The position numbers and the translations under genes were made by a program. A stretch of 60,000 nt of DNA from NCBI GenBank assembly GCA_914767715.1, contig OU612065.1, positions 25,608,001 to 25,668,000 of the forward strand, written 5' to 3'. Below, in pieces: positions 1 to 15,200 of this stretch. Origin of the DNA: Membranipora membranacea (lineage: Eukaryota > Bryozoa > Gymnolaemata > Cheilostomatida > Membraniporidae). Numbering within the stretch: the first letter of the stretch is position 1; the number at the start of each line of letters is the position of its first letter. The notes under the pieces were generated by a model. It was not told where the DNA came from and did not search any database. It saw nothing but the letters and a program-made list of their open reading frames with translations.

Positions 1-264
1 TTAGAAGTTATTGGAAGATCAGTCAACTCAGACACAAAGTTCTACAACTCACCGATTTCATACGGACTCCAGCTAGCTACCAGCTGTACAAAACATCATC
101 TCACTCCTTGATTTCTGTTTGAGAAACCGTAGCTTCATGCCAGATTTTTGGGAGTTTAAAGCTCTTTCACTTGATCCTTGCTTGATCCATCCACATAATA
201 CTTTTCATCCATACTGCTATTATGAAATGACAAGACTGCCAATATGATGTCATCTTCCTTGTAG

Positions 265-3200
265 GCGAATACGTATGCATCGTTTGCTCTGACAGTATCC
301 GATGGGCAGAGTTTTACTCCCTATACTCAGATTGTCCAGATATCAGATGTAAATGATGTCAAACCAGATTTCTCTGAGAACCGTTATGAGAGGCTGCTCC
401 CTGAGGTAAAGTGTGGAGTAACTGTTGTACACTAAAATAATGTTCAAGGATCACTATGAGTTAATCCCTTAGCTGTCTACTGCGTAGCCATAAGCCATGA
501 GCTATGCCCTTTTCACTTCTTTCATTTTCACTGAAAACTATTATTCATGGCCAGGTAAATTTAAGGGGATTTGCGATTGCTATTTCACAGTACCAGACTG
601 CCAGCACCGATTTTTAAAAAAATATTAATTAAAATATATAAATAACAATTCAACATTGTCATCGGTCCCCTTTGCATGTATTCAAAAGTGTGTCAATACC
701 AACAATCATTTTGATGAGTTTTTTATGTGAATTTATTTCCAGGACACTGCTGTCGGCACGGCAGTTTTTAGCAATGTTGAAGTGAATGATCTGGATGTTA
801 GTAATGCTGAGTTGAGAGTTGTCTGCACACGGACGGCAGCGTTCCCTGATGCTTGCGATCGCTTCTATGTGAACACTACCGAATCGAATAACCAGCAGTG
901 GAGAGGTGATATTTACCTCCAGAGACCGTTAGACTACGAGACTATGCAAGAGACTTACCAACTTACTCTCACTGCTAAGGTAAGGACAATATGCGTATAA
1001 TGTGCATATCCTGTTTTCTCTTGGTCTAGCTTGTCAGAATCAAAATTGTCCACACTGTTCAGAGCTACAAGCTGAAAATCTATTGCCTGACCGGACTACC
1101 TCGTCTGCCAAGAATTAATAAATGGGTGACTTAATGAAAAGCTCTGTCGGATTCTTATAGATTTTGTCAAAATTCTACCGATTTTTCAGGATGGAAATGA
1201 ACAAAATGACAGAGAGAAAACCTTTGAGATCCGAATCACTGATGTGACAGATGCACCTCCTGAGTTTACAGGCTCGTTTGACTCTCGTATCAATGAGGAT
1301 ATACCATTGGTAAGTTTAGATATCTTATTCTTACACTAGACAAAGCAGCCATGCTGCTCAATGCTCTTTGCTCAAATGCTTTTGAATATAATCTTGTTTA
1401 TGAACCAGACCCATGCTTGAATAAGCGGTCAAACTCTGAAGACATCAAGGCAGCATGATATACCCGATTCTCTGTAACCTATGTTTGGTTTTCATTCATT
1501 GCAGGGTTCATATGTAGTCAAAATCAATGCTGTGGACGGTGACAAAAATGATAGCAGAGAGATCAGATATGCTATTGTTGATAGTAAGTACATATTGGTT
1601 ATTGAAAGCAACTGGTGTTTTATTTTCACAAGATGGACATTAAGTTTCTGAGATTAAGGTAGTTCCACTCTGTGCAGATATTGAAATAACAGAGGGACTT
1701 AGTAGCTAAGGCTTGCATGACCCCTAAGAAACAATAAGCAGGTCATAAAATAAGAAACTGTCCTGATTTTAACCCCCATCAGTACGCTCATATTTTTTAT
1801 TTCCAGACCCTGGAGGATATTTCCAGATTGACTCCGTCAGTGGGAATATAACTACTGCGCTGCTTCTTGACAGAGATTCAGATGATATTGGTGCTCAAGG
1901 GATCATAACCCTTAATGTTACGGTAAGGCTTCTCTAAAACCTTCTATTTACAATATGCTTCTGCCCGAACTCAGGTTTTATTCCAAACTAAGCATCAAAC
2001 AAAAAAGTATCATTTTTGTCATAATAGACTGTGTTATCAATTTAAAATTTGTTTGGATATATTTGATTGGTGTTTATAAAAATAGATCTGGATAAAAAAA
2101 ATAAGTGTAGAATTTCTTTGTGTTATCCACTCCAATATAAACGCACCATCATGAAAAAGAAAGAATTTCCTCACTATTGAATTCTCCTCTCGCTCTCTCT
2201 ATTCAGGCTCAGGAGCTGCTGTCTGATGGTAGATTGGGTGGTGATCCGACCACACAGTCCTTTATTGAAGCGAGAATCACCATCATGGATGTGAATGATA
2301 ACCCACCATCTTTTACTCAAACACATTACTCTGTGAGAATGTCAGAGTCTATTCAGAACAACCAGGCTATACCAAACCTCACTATGTATGTCAATGATCC
2401 AGATGGGGTACGTGCTCTTACTTACTATATCTTTCAAACGAATGGATGGATTTATCTGTTGGTATTTTGCTTGTGTACTTTGTTTAAGCGTTTAGAGACT
2501 GCAAATCAAATGTGGATATATGTGTGTTTATTCATAAAAAATGTCTCACCCTCTTGTAGTTTCAGCGCTCAACCTCTGCCAAATTATCAACCGTCCATCC
2601 TCTGGTTGGTTGGAATGCCACTACTCACAACCTAAGCCGGGTTTTTAGCACTTCAACTGCCTCTCTTGCAACTCTGATCATGCTCTCTATAACATGGTAC
2701 AATGTACATTACGGATCAGATGTTATCATGCTTGAGGAACATCATTTTTATGTTTTCAGGCTGACAACGCCTTCTTCAGGTTCGTGTTTGCTAACCTGAG
2801 AGATTATGAGGATATATTTGAGATAAGCCCTCCAGCAGCTCAAGGTTCTGCTACTGCTACTCTATTGGTGAAGAATAGCTCTGCTCTGGACTACGATAGA
2901 GGGATCAGAGAGTATACACTCGAGGTATCAATTCTGAGTTGTTTTACAATTCCATATTCAATCACTTATCATTGGCTTATTTTGATTTAAAAAATGATCC
3001 AATTTGATACTTGCAAAAATCCATAAGGCTTGCAAAATCTCGTCTTATCCACAATTATTGTCGACACAATTTACCCACACTTCTTCTCAGCCCACACCCT
3101 GTTATTCATTGCACAGTATTGTCTAAACTTTCGCATGAATTCAACGGTTGACATGCTATTCTGCAGGTGATTGCTCGAGAAGTAAGGACAAGTGGAAACC

Positions 3201-6200
3201 TCTCCAGCACGGCTATAGTGACAGTATATTTAGAGGATGCCAATGATAACGCCCCTCAGTTTGATGTACAGAGCTATGTGATAAGAGACTTGACAGAGCT
3301 CACACAGCCCAGAGCGTTCATAGCTGCCCTACCAACTGTAAGTATTACTCTTGTGATTTTTAAGTAGATCAAACCATGGAGCTCAGTTATAATTTGTACC
3401 ACACAGAAGGCCCAATATTCTGTCTATTTAATTTGGGATTATATCAGGGCCCAAGTTACACGCCCCGGATGAATCGATTTCTTCAAGGTGATTGAAATTC
3501 TGGGAATTAGGTGAAGGTGATAATTGCATTGATTATTGTTACTGTATATTAAAATACAACATATAAATGTGACAGAATTTGCAGCGCTGCACGCAATCTC
3601 TTCAAACTGAGTAAACTCATGTCATTCTTTCATATGCATTACATTTGGTCGGTATGCACTGCTATATTACTCAATCAAACTGGTTTTTTTTGCAGGCAAT
3701 CGATATTGATACCGGATCATTTGGAACTGCTGGGATCAGATATTCTCTGATTGGGAGCGGAAATAATAAGTAAGAGCCATCCTTAAGCCTTAAAGGGCAA
3801 CCAAGGTTTCGCAGCAATGCATTAATGGGTAGCAAATAATGTGCTGGGCAGCATCAGCTTTGTGCATTACGCGATGCAAAACTCAAAGTAGTTGCTGACT
3901 CTAAGCTGGGTAACACTTCAGTTTAGGGGAGGTTCCAAGACTTTGCTGTAACAATTATAGAGCACAGGCTAAATAATAACAGGAACAGGAAACTGCTATG
4001 TGGTATTCTCTTTTAGCTGAGTTTGAGTACCTGATGGAAGAAATGTTTCACAAGAATTCTGGCTGAATAATCATCCGAATTATATTTTGTCTTTTTCCCC
4101 ATGCAGAAGGTGCAATCTGCTATCAATCAATGGCCATCAATGAGAAGCTGTTTGAAACCTTGGTTGCCCTTTAATATTATAGGTGAAATGAGAACAAGTA
4201 ACTGTTGTTGTTTACAGTAGTCCTTCCCCATTCCCTTATATGTCTTGCAAAATCAGTATAAGGTTGTTTTATGTAGCGTATGTGGGTATCATCGTTAAAT
4301 ACGATTCAGCTTCGAGTAAGGAAGCTCATAATAGTTGAGTCTATCCTTCGAAAAACGAATTGTCATTAGTTTCAAGCACAAGTCAGTGAATCAGAAAGTC
4401 GTGAATGAATGTGAGTAGTCTCATCTTTCAAGTTTAGTGATAAAGGACACTTTAAGTGATCGAGAAACCATCGTCCGATAGTAGCCCAGTTCACCTGAGC
4501 CCAACATATAAATCGGGTGAATGCTGAACTTAACAAAATGCAAATCTTCGGTTTTTCAGGTTTGACATTGATCCTCTGACAGCTGATTTGAGACTAAGGA
4601 ATTGTTCAGTGCCTGGAACAGGAAACTGCCTGGATTACGAGGCTGTGCGCCAATACAATCTCACACTGATTGCAGCCGGTTTGTTAACTTCTACACAATA
4701 TATACCAAAAAACATTAAACTGTTGGTTGGCTTTCAAACACTGATATGCTTCAATGTTAGAAGCGCAACGTACAGTAAAATGCCTTGGACTAGGACTAAA
4801 GGATATGAATAATGGTCAAGTTTTACTATTGTGGAATAATGTGTAGATTAATGAGCCATCCATGTCGTTGGTTAGATTAGTATGAGTGCTCAGACATCTG
4901 TAATGCCACTTACGCACATTGCAGCCGTCTGAGCACTGTGACTATGGTTAGATTCAAGCTATTCTGCTCGAAACCTGAAACAATAAGACTGAACGAATGT
5001 GTAAACACTCTTAGAGATGCCTGTGTATTTCAACTGTACCATTTTGTAATTATGAAAGATAACTGCTGTGATAGTCTTTTGTACTTCGCTATTTTTTGCA
5101 GATAATAATGGTACAGGTATTGAGACTCGTCTCCCCTTGACTATTATAATCGTGGATGAGAATGATAACATACCTGTATTCACCTCAGACTCCTACCAGT
5201 ACAGGGTACTAGAACTGACCACCAATCTTACTACTGATCAGCCAATACTGGTTAGTGATTATCAGAGAAAATGATATTAGTTTGATAAATTATTTTAAAA
5301 TGCTATATCAATTCTGCTTACTTAGGCCTCAAGAGAAACTCGCCAAGATAATAGACAGCAGCAGTCCATTTTAACAATATTGACAGGCATGCAAGCTTTT
5401 GAGTTGCCTTACCTTTGGTAGCATGCGGTCAACATTCTCTGATATGTTGATGATTTGGAATGCGGTAAACACTGTACCTTATCAAAATTGAAAATCAAAG
5501 AAGAAAATTTTCAGAGTCAGCATATCTCAACAAGCTTTGTCCCCCTACCAACAAAGCTTGTCAAGACTGTTTCAAAGCACACAAACAATATAAATATACT
5601 TATTATTGACAGGCTACAGATAAGGACAGTAGTAGGAATGGGAATAATAGAATCAGATACTCTCTAGTCACAGACCGAAGTCAACTCTTTACTGTCGACT
5701 CAACATCTGGAGAACTAAATCTAAGACGACCTATAAACTTTAGAGATGGTGATACTAATGGAAGGTTAGTAGGTGCAGTATTTTGCATCTATGATATTAT
5801 ACTAGGATCACATTTCTCATGAAACATTGTGCAAGTGGCCAGAATCGTAATTTTTTTACGGTTGATTAGTTTAATAAGATGATCGTAATGAACTTATTTA
5901 TTTTGATGACCATCTAAAGCTGTTTTATTGTGTAAAAAAACTCTGCCATAAATCAAACGTAGTCGCTATGAAATTTCCCTCTGTCCAGTGCATTATTGCA
6001 TATGTACTTTTAGGATAAGAATTATAGTTGGAGCAGGTAACCTGTTAGACGGTTCATCTGTGGTGGATTTCACCAGAAACACTACTGTTGACATTCTAGT
6101 AGAAGACATCAACAACAACGCTCCAATATTCCTGAGAAACTACACCATCCCAGTACCGGAGAACATCAGACCTGGTTAGCGATATATATATTGTGTCTTT

Positions 6201-9200
6201 TTATGAGATGATTTGATATTTTTATGATGTTGTGTCTGAATAATGTCTAACAATATTTTATTTTATTTGCAAGTACACAGAGATGAAAACACTATTCCAG
6301 TATGCGTCAAATTTTTATTTGTTTTTATGAACTTTATTTTGCACCGGTCTATGCAAGAAGCAAATAAGACCATGTGATTGAAAACAATAACAAAAAAGAA
6401 ACAAATTTGGCTGTTACTGTTACACATGCAAAGTTTTGGTTCATAAAAACTTGATTTGAGAAATGCTATCAACTGCAGCACAAAATTAGTGCATTATTTT
6501 AATTTGGTTTTGGTATATCCTATTTGTAGGTGTAGAGATAGTTCAAGTAAGAGCCGAGGACGCTGACTTTGGGCAGAATGCTGCCATAGACTATAATATT
6601 GTATCTGGTGCTCAGAACACATTTGATATCAACATCAACACTGGTGTCATCAGTCGAAGGACTGGGGCGGTGTTAGACTTTGATGTAACTCCTAGCTATG
6701 TGCTTATAGTGAGTTGACCTTATTGTATCAGATGGAAAGATGAACAGTAGATCTGGCTGAGTCATCGTGTCTCCGATGTTTTAAGCATCAAACTTTTTCA
6801 ACTGGCTCAGAAGAATGGGAGAGCAATAAATACACATGCTCATAAAAATATTTGGTAATTCCTTTGAAAGATGAAACAATATAATGATATGCCTAATTTA
6901 ACATGAAGAAAAATCATTCAGCACATACTAAAATGCCAAATAGAGTTTGTGAACTCTATGCAAAAAAAATGCAAACTTTCGTATAGAGCGCATCCTTTCC
7001 TTTGCCTTTGATGTAGCAGCTTGTTTTGTTGTACAGATAAGGGGAACAGATAGAGGAAATCCCAGATTATCAGGGACTGCTTATGTCACAATAGAGATCA
7101 TAGATGATAATAATAAGAATCCAGTATTCAATCCACCAACCACCTACGCTAATATCTCAGAAGGTAGGTTCCCTCTACTGTAAATAAATGTTTATATATT
7201 CAGGTGTTTTGCTTACTCAAAAATCAATATTTTATGTTGATTAATTACTTGTTCAGTATAGGTTGTCAGAATCCCGTAATGTTGAAGATTAATAAATTGC
7301 GTTTTCATATTGTGATAGAGTATTCTATTCTCTGTTGAAAAACGAAAAATAATGGCAGGCTCCCACTCGGGGAGTGCCTTCTGACCGAGCCGCGTCCAAG
7401 ACTGTTTGCCAAGGACTCACCGAAGCCTCTACCAACAGACCACGGCGTCTCAGTCGAATTCAATTAAAAAATTAACTGATTTTATACCGACATCAAATCT
7501 AACAATCGAACAGTAGCGCAACGTTGACCGCAACTTCATGCTCTTGACAACAATTGCTTTTTTATTAAGAATTATCTTCTCACACAAGAAAAATAGACCA
7601 AAGTCATATATCATCCACATACGGGTGAGGGGGGAGTGCAGGATGGGGGTGAAGGGTAGGATACCTAAAACAGGGAGGATTGTAGAGTTGTCATCCTATA
7701 ATCTATTCACTATTATTGTACCGCAGCAATTATTTATGTTTTAGAACCGACCTGTTGGATTTACCAACAATTCTATGACCCATTGTACAGTAAATTTTTG
7801 GAACTAGTCATCTCAACGACTAGTTTAGGTGTTTTATTATTAAGTCAATTGCTTGCTCTTATATATATCAATATTTTATTTGGGAGGCATTTTTTTATTA
7901 ATTGTTTATTTATATTGTCTATTTTAGATGCAGCCATAGACTTTGCAGTGGTTGCGATGCAGGCCATTGACATTGATACCAATGCTGACTTGCGATATTC
8001 GTTCACATCAGAAGTGTCAGCCTATAACATGGCCGGCCAGCTTGTCGATGTACAGATATATAACTACCTCGATCTGTTCAGAATTGACACGGCCGGGCAG
8101 GTGTTTGTTAATCGGAAGCTGGATGTCAGTAAAGTTCAGAGGATTATTTATAGAGTAGTGGCTGTAGATGTAGCAGCTTCTGGCCCGGTACAGAGAGGAG
8201 AAGGTAGGATTTAGTATCAAACTCTTAATACATGTATATAGGACTATCATTTTGTTTCATGTTTAATTATACAAACTGCATTGGTGAGATGACAAGATAA
8301 CTGTTGTCACAAGTCCAGGAATGATTTACAAAATTAGTATATGTCGTACTGAATATGAGGGTTTATGTTTTGCAATAAGTAAAACAAGATTGTCGCGGCT
8401 TAAAGTCTGGAATCTCATATTTCTACATGTTGTACAAAATCATTTCATGATTAACTCTAGCCTGTCTTGACAAGTCTTGTCAAGTGGCCCCCAACAAAGC
8501 TTGTCAAGGCCGGCTTTATTACTTTTGTAACCTTTAAAAGTCGCCTTATAAGGAAGTCAACATTTTTTTACAGGAACACTGATTATCGATATAATCAACG
8601 CTAACAATCACGCCCCTGAGTTTGTGAACCTGGGCTTACAGAATCAGGTGTATGAGGAGGAGTTTGTAGGTAGTCTGGTTATGGTAGTGACAGCTGTGGA
8701 TGGAGATAACGACATGATTACCTATCAGATAGTGAATCAGAGCTTACCTGGTGCCTTCAATATCAACCAACTTACTGGTAAGTTGTTTTTTTTTGTGATA
8801 ACTTTAATTTGTAGATCAAGATACAAGTAAATGTAAAAGAGTAGATCTGACAGTACAAAAAACGCAATAAATAGTATAGATAGTGTCATAGTTATAGTCA
8901 TCATAGTATGTCACAATTTATCATTGTTATAAAAGAAACATGTCACCTAGAAATCAGTTCAAATCATACCTGACAAGTCTCCCTTTTTGGTAGGGGGCCT
9001 CCCAGTTTTTAGGGGTATTTCCCACCTCCTCCCTACCTCCCTTTTTCCTCCCTTTTTTCAGCTTCCTTCACCCAGAAGACTTTTTAAGCTTCTTGTTGCA
9101 AGAAAAACTATATTTTCCTACCCCCCACAGTACATATACCTAGATATAATTGCCTATTAACATACCATCTCTCCTCGTTCGGATAAAGTGAAACAATGTA

Positions 9201-12200
9201 ATTTGTAAAATCAGGTAAAATTATGCATTTCATAATATGAACGCTCTAGTTTTGGCTTAAAACGAATGACAACAACGGCCAAATTACACCTTCACTGCGG
9301 GACGCCCAGAGTGGTACTCCGGGTCGGGAGTTCGTCCGCGGAGACCTCCTGATTTCTTGGTCTACCAACTTGTCATGTATGGTTCAAATACACTGGCCAT
9401 ATTTGATGAAGAGGCTGTTCCCAGCTTTAGCAATTCAGTTCTTAATCACTTTGACATTGTTACAAGTGTTGAACTGATTAATTTCCCTACCAAATTCCAT
9501 AAACAGCTTTGTGATTTTCCATCCTCCCTGGTGTCTGAGCTCTTTGTTCAGCTTAAAAAATCTGAAGTGTCTGTAAAAGGAGCAAATCCTTGGCCTGTAC
9601 TGTTTGTGGAACACATTGGGTAGCTCAGTAGCAGCGTTTTCCTTGAGCCAATGACGTCATTTCCTCCTTCATCTCACAGCAGGAGAGGTATACACCAGAG
9701 GGTGCTGGAGGCTGGAACAATCAACAATGAAAGCTCCCCCAGTGGGACTCGAACCCACTGGGGGAGCTTTCATTGTCATTTCCTCCTTCATCTCACAGCA
9801 ATAATATCCAGTTCAAAAACATTGGACAGACAACTTCAACATAATGCATGCGATGTAAGGTTTCCACTTTTTGAATAGTGCGATGCGATATCATTTGCAA
9901 CTACCAAAATGTTGGGTTGATTTCTACCATTTAGGAATAGTGAAAGTAGCGAGCCGCATAGACTATGAATCAGTGCAGGTTATATCCATACTTGTACGAG
10001 CTAGTGATGGAACAGACGAGGGAGCAGCCCGTACTACTGATCAGAGGTTCTCAGTCTCTGTCATAAACATAAATGATAATAAGCCTCAGTTCTCACAAGA
10101 GTATTATGAAGCTGAGATTGATGAAAATACAACAGCCAGGCAGATAGTTACCACTGTGTCGGCTACAGATGGAGATCTATCTCCATACGGTGAAGTCAGG
10201 TAAATGTTAGCCAATGTGTTGGCTCTCATCTGATTGGCTGTTGGATAGGCCAATCAGGGCCAACACATGCGTAGGTAAATGTGTGAAGTGTTTGCTGGAA
10301 TAATGTGTCTGTTGAAAACAAACTTTCACTTCCAGCAACACAGATCAGACAGAGGAGATCCAATAGTCAAATTGACAAGTATTTACAAAGTATTTATTAT
10401 TATCAATTAATTTTATACGTTCATTATTATTAAGTCAATGGTGGATCTGCTATGTTGCTGAAAGAAAAGGAGTGATAACAAAATGTTTTGGAATGACTAA
10501 TATAACCCATCTGGGATGACTATATTTCCTTTGGTACCCCCCCCCCCCCCCACACCCTCTATAATCTATGCAACCTCAAATCATTTCAGGTATCGCTTGC
10601 CCGATTCAGTTACACAGTTTAGGATAGATGAAGTGAGCGGTGTTATTTATAAGATTGCCGGAGTGATATTTGATCGAGAACTGCTAAAACAGATACAGAT
10701 ACCTGTAATAGCCTATGATGGTCCTGGATTGCCGAGCAGGTCTGCCATAGTCCCAGTTTACATTGAAATCAAGGTTAGTAAACGGGATAAAAGCGCAGTG
10801 TGCAGACATTCTATCTGTAACATAAATGTTGGATTCCAACTAGACTGATTACAACCGGACTTGGAATGGAATATCCAACCGCTCATTTTACCCTTGCTCT
10901 AACAGTGGAGTTGTTGTACCAAAGGGTTGCAATCGATTCCCTGATGCATATAATACGTCAACTCTATGTACAGGTTGGTCTTGTTTATATTCTGGCCTAC
11001 TTTGCTTCTTGTCAGACAACATTGGAGATTAAGTCATGCATTCACTTTATTGAAATTTTCCATTAACTGGATAGATAAAATAACTCAAACTTGTTCATGA
11101 AACTCATATTGGCAAAAATGGCTGTTAATGATGCTAACTTTTATTTTGATTTCAGGATGTGAATGACAACAGTCCTTACTTCTCAGAGTCAGATATATAC
11201 ATCACTCTGTCTGATGAGCTGCCGATCGGTAGTAACATAACGAGACTGTACGCCTTCGACAGAGATATAGATGATAGTATTACCTACTCAATCACTGATG
11301 ATCCAACAGGTATGTGGTATTCATCCATAACAAGTGCTCTTGCAGTTGCGAAATTGTAATGTAAGGGGTAGGGTCTTTCAAACAAAAGCAGCCAAAACCA
11401 CTATCTGATCGCTCTCTGAGTTGGTGAGCGGGACGACCTGCTGAGGTCTTGTTCCCAAATCACTCATTCTGATTCTGAGTGAACAATTTGTGAACAAACT
11501 TGTCTAATTGAAAGACCAAATGAGCAATTATTTTGAGCTGAGTGATCGTGCTAATTTACTTATCATGGGCTTATCCTTTTGAAAGGCAATATATCGACAT
11601 GGGTACTTGTTCGTTCTTGCTAACATAGTATGATGCTCTTATTTTAGGACTGTATACTATCTCGTCCACTTCTGGTATTGTCAGTACGCTGAGCCCTCTG
11701 ACCAACATACCAGACCATGAGTTCCATGTGCGAGCCACAGACAGAGCCGGTAACTATGCCGAGGTGCGAGTAGTTGTGACCATGATAGGTAACAAGAAGG
11801 GACCCGAGTGGATATTTCCAGCTTTCAATGGAGACAAGATCGTAGTGTGTGAGGTATGGTTAGAGAAATATATAAAAATTGTATATATTGTTTTCACTTT
11901 TTTGTGTGTTTGATAGCTCTTCCGAAAAAACATTATTTGCTCGGTCTCGGTGTAGGTTGTCTGAATCCAATTTAGTTGTAGATTGAAAAAATGCATTTTC
12001 ATATTGTAATAGAATATTCTATCCTCCGTCAGAAACGAAAAATAATGGCAGGCTCCCACTCGGGGAGTGCCTTCTGACCGAGCCGCGTCCAAGACTGTTT
12101 GCCAAGGACTCACCGAAGCCTCTACCAACAGACCACGGCGTCTCAGTCGATTTCCCTATAATAATTAACTGATTTTATACTGACATCAATTCTAACAATT

Positions 12201-15200
12201 GAACGGCAGCGCAATGTTGTAAGCAACGTCACGCTCATGACAACAAGGGGAATTATCTTCTCCCACATGAAAAAAATGTCAATGCTTCTTCATATATCAC
12301 CAACATACGGGTGAGTAGGGAGGGTTGGATGGGATGAGGGACAGGACCCAAAGAACAGGGAATATCAGAGAGTTGTCATCCTTTAAACTAGTCACTATTA
12401 ATGTACTGCGGCTATGTTTTTTATATTTTAGAACCGACCCGTCGGATTCCCCATCAACTCAGATACTGATCGTACTAGAATCTCAGCTACCGGAGCAGTA
12501 GAATATACCTTTTTTATGAACAATAAAGAAACAGATCAGCTTGATAGTATGTTTAGAATAAGATCTGCAACAGGGGAGATAGTTATAACAGGTGAACTGG
12601 ACAGGGAAACTCGTGATCAGTACATGGTAAGACCTATTCTTGACTACTCCAGTTAAATCATTCCGATTAAAAGTATTAATTCAATGCTTTATGCAACGGT
12701 TGAAAATAAATCTAATGTTATCTCAACTTATTCCCTGTATATAAAGTGTTCTTGGTAAATATTATACTCTCAGTTGAATCAGTTAGTCGATACAATAAAT
12801 ATGTATGAAACTTTTCTGTCACTTATTCAATCTGATATGTTATGATGTAAACATAGATGTGAACAGTCACTTTGTCTTGATCACCCGAAGCGGCTTCCTC
12901 CAGCTCTTGCAAAACATGAAAGTGATACATTATTTTTCATATTTTTGACAGGAATGCCCTGATTAACTGTTATATTTCTTTATTTCTGACTTCCTTGTTC
13001 TTTTATCAAAGTGTTCCTTGATCTTACTTGACCTGATTGATTCAGTACTTTGTATGTCTGTGCAGGTACAAGTGCAAGCTAAAGATGCGGACGGGCTGAT
13101 TAACAGAAGATATATACTAATAGAAATATGTGACAGAGATGATAATGATCCTGAATTCCCCAGAAACGAAAACGGAACCGTCAGAGATATTCATTTCTAC
13201 ATAGAGAGTGGTGAGCTATATTTATTTTTGGATTGTGTCGTGCGGATGATAGGCTAGCTAGTATGTGACAACTATTAGATAGGATATCAGCTTATATATT
13301 TTTTTTATTTACTCAATTATCCTGTCAGTATTGTTAATGCGGTGATTACAATAGTAAAAAAAAACAGCTATCATATACTTTATAATTAAACCATCTGCTT
13401 TCCCTACTTGCTATTTGGCTGAATATTTGTGATGATTATAATCCCTTAGTCTGACACAAAGGTTCCTGGTTTACATTTATACGCTCTCATGGGCGCAATT
13501 CAATATATTTTGGTGATTTGGCCTGCGTAGCTCCGAATCTGTTCCCCTTACATATGTTTCTCAGACTAATATGAGACAATCTTTTGTAGGTGTGAATGGA
13601 TGTGTGGAGGATCTCAGATATAACCTATGCGGCAGAGTAACAGCATATGATCTAGATCTGCCAAATAATGGCAGGATTATGTATTTTATCATTGGTAAGA
13701 TGTGCCGTATTTGAAAAGCCCATGTTGTGCATATAGAGATCAGGATGTACACGAAAAAATCAGATTATGAATTTTACTCGGTTGCAGTTTTAAGTACTGT
13801 TGTCTGCCCTTTGTTGTAAGATGACATATTTGGTGTGTCTATTGACTTTTCGAAGTTGATATATCATATCATCTATACATCTAACTGTCACAAAAAAAAT
13901 TTCATGACACTGCTTTCTTGTTAAGGTGGTGATGAGGATGTGTTTGTCGTTGATCCGGACACTGGCATTATAAGTACCACACGTCCTTTGGACTATGCTT
14001 CTCGTAATCTCTATATGGTAAATGTCAGGGCTGATAATTACCACATCATAAACGGAGAGAGACAAGTCAACGCAAGTACTTCAGTATACAGCACCGCGAA
14101 TGTGTACATACATGTACTACCCTCTAGGAGCGGTATAAGCCTGTTCAAGGATAATGTCAACATGTGTAAGTTTCTAAGTTTTCTCTACCAATGATAATGG
14201 TGACCCTGAAGACAAAACGTTTTTAACCTTAACATTAAGCATTAAAACAATTCAATTGGAGTGGTTGAAAATTCTGTGAAAATCAACGTGTGACACATAT
14301 AAAAAATAAACCAGGAGAAAAATTACCAAGTAGTAGAAAGCATTCTTGATGGAAAAATCATTTAAGTACTGTAATGTTCAGCATACAGGAGTAGAGTGAT
14401 GACTGCTTATAACTACTAATGTAGATGGCTGCTTCTATTCAATACAATTAAATCCAAATATGCAATGCAATAATAGTAGAAAAATTTGAGGGCAACCTGC
14501 TACAAAAATTTGACAGTATTGTAAATTTGTCTTGTCTTGCTGTTTTGAAAGAAATAAAGGGCTCTCTGTAAATTTTGTAATTTTCAGAATGCTAATTTTT
14601 TTTACCCTTGTTATCAAACACAACTCAGAAGTTGTGATTATCTTAGTGTAGGATGCAAATGGTATGTAAGCGGTACACAATTACGGAAAACATCTACATA
14701 TGGGGATAGCATGCCTCTTGTTTAAGTTAAAAATCGAAAAAAAAACGGGTGGCAGGCTCCAAGCGAACAAGGTAGTTCCTGCCCGACCGAGCCGCATCCA
14801 AGGGCTTTGCCAAGGACTCACTGAAGCCTCTACCAACAGACCACGGCGTCTCAGTCATTTATCAATGTTAAATTCATTGGCTTTATTGCTACTTCAATTC
14901 TAACAATGCATTGACAATGCGCCGCAGTAAGCAACGTTGCGTTTTGCATTGTTGTTTTCAAGTCTGAAGTTGTCTTCTCTTTTTTACACTCCAAGTCCTC
15001 TAATTCGGTTTCCCCTCAATTTCATACCAACAAATCAATGACTTCTTAACATTTACATATAATTTTAATGTCAGTTCACAATCATTTTTACAATGACTAT
15101 CATGCAGTGACATAGAAAATAACATCAACATAAAGTGACAGTCCTACTAGGCCATGTTTGGTATGGTTTCAAAGATCTCAGGCTGAAAACTCATTGGGGC

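Noticed and set aside
1-264. A further cadherin exon at the left edge
   Set aside because: The frame from base 1 is open for about 30 codons, but no donor gives the phase needed to join exon 265-405, and no cadherin motif is present.
9357-9623. Open frame of 88 codons after repeat B copy 1
   Set aside because: It starts inside the repeat, lies in a cadherin intron, shows no known domain and has no supporting splice or start signals.
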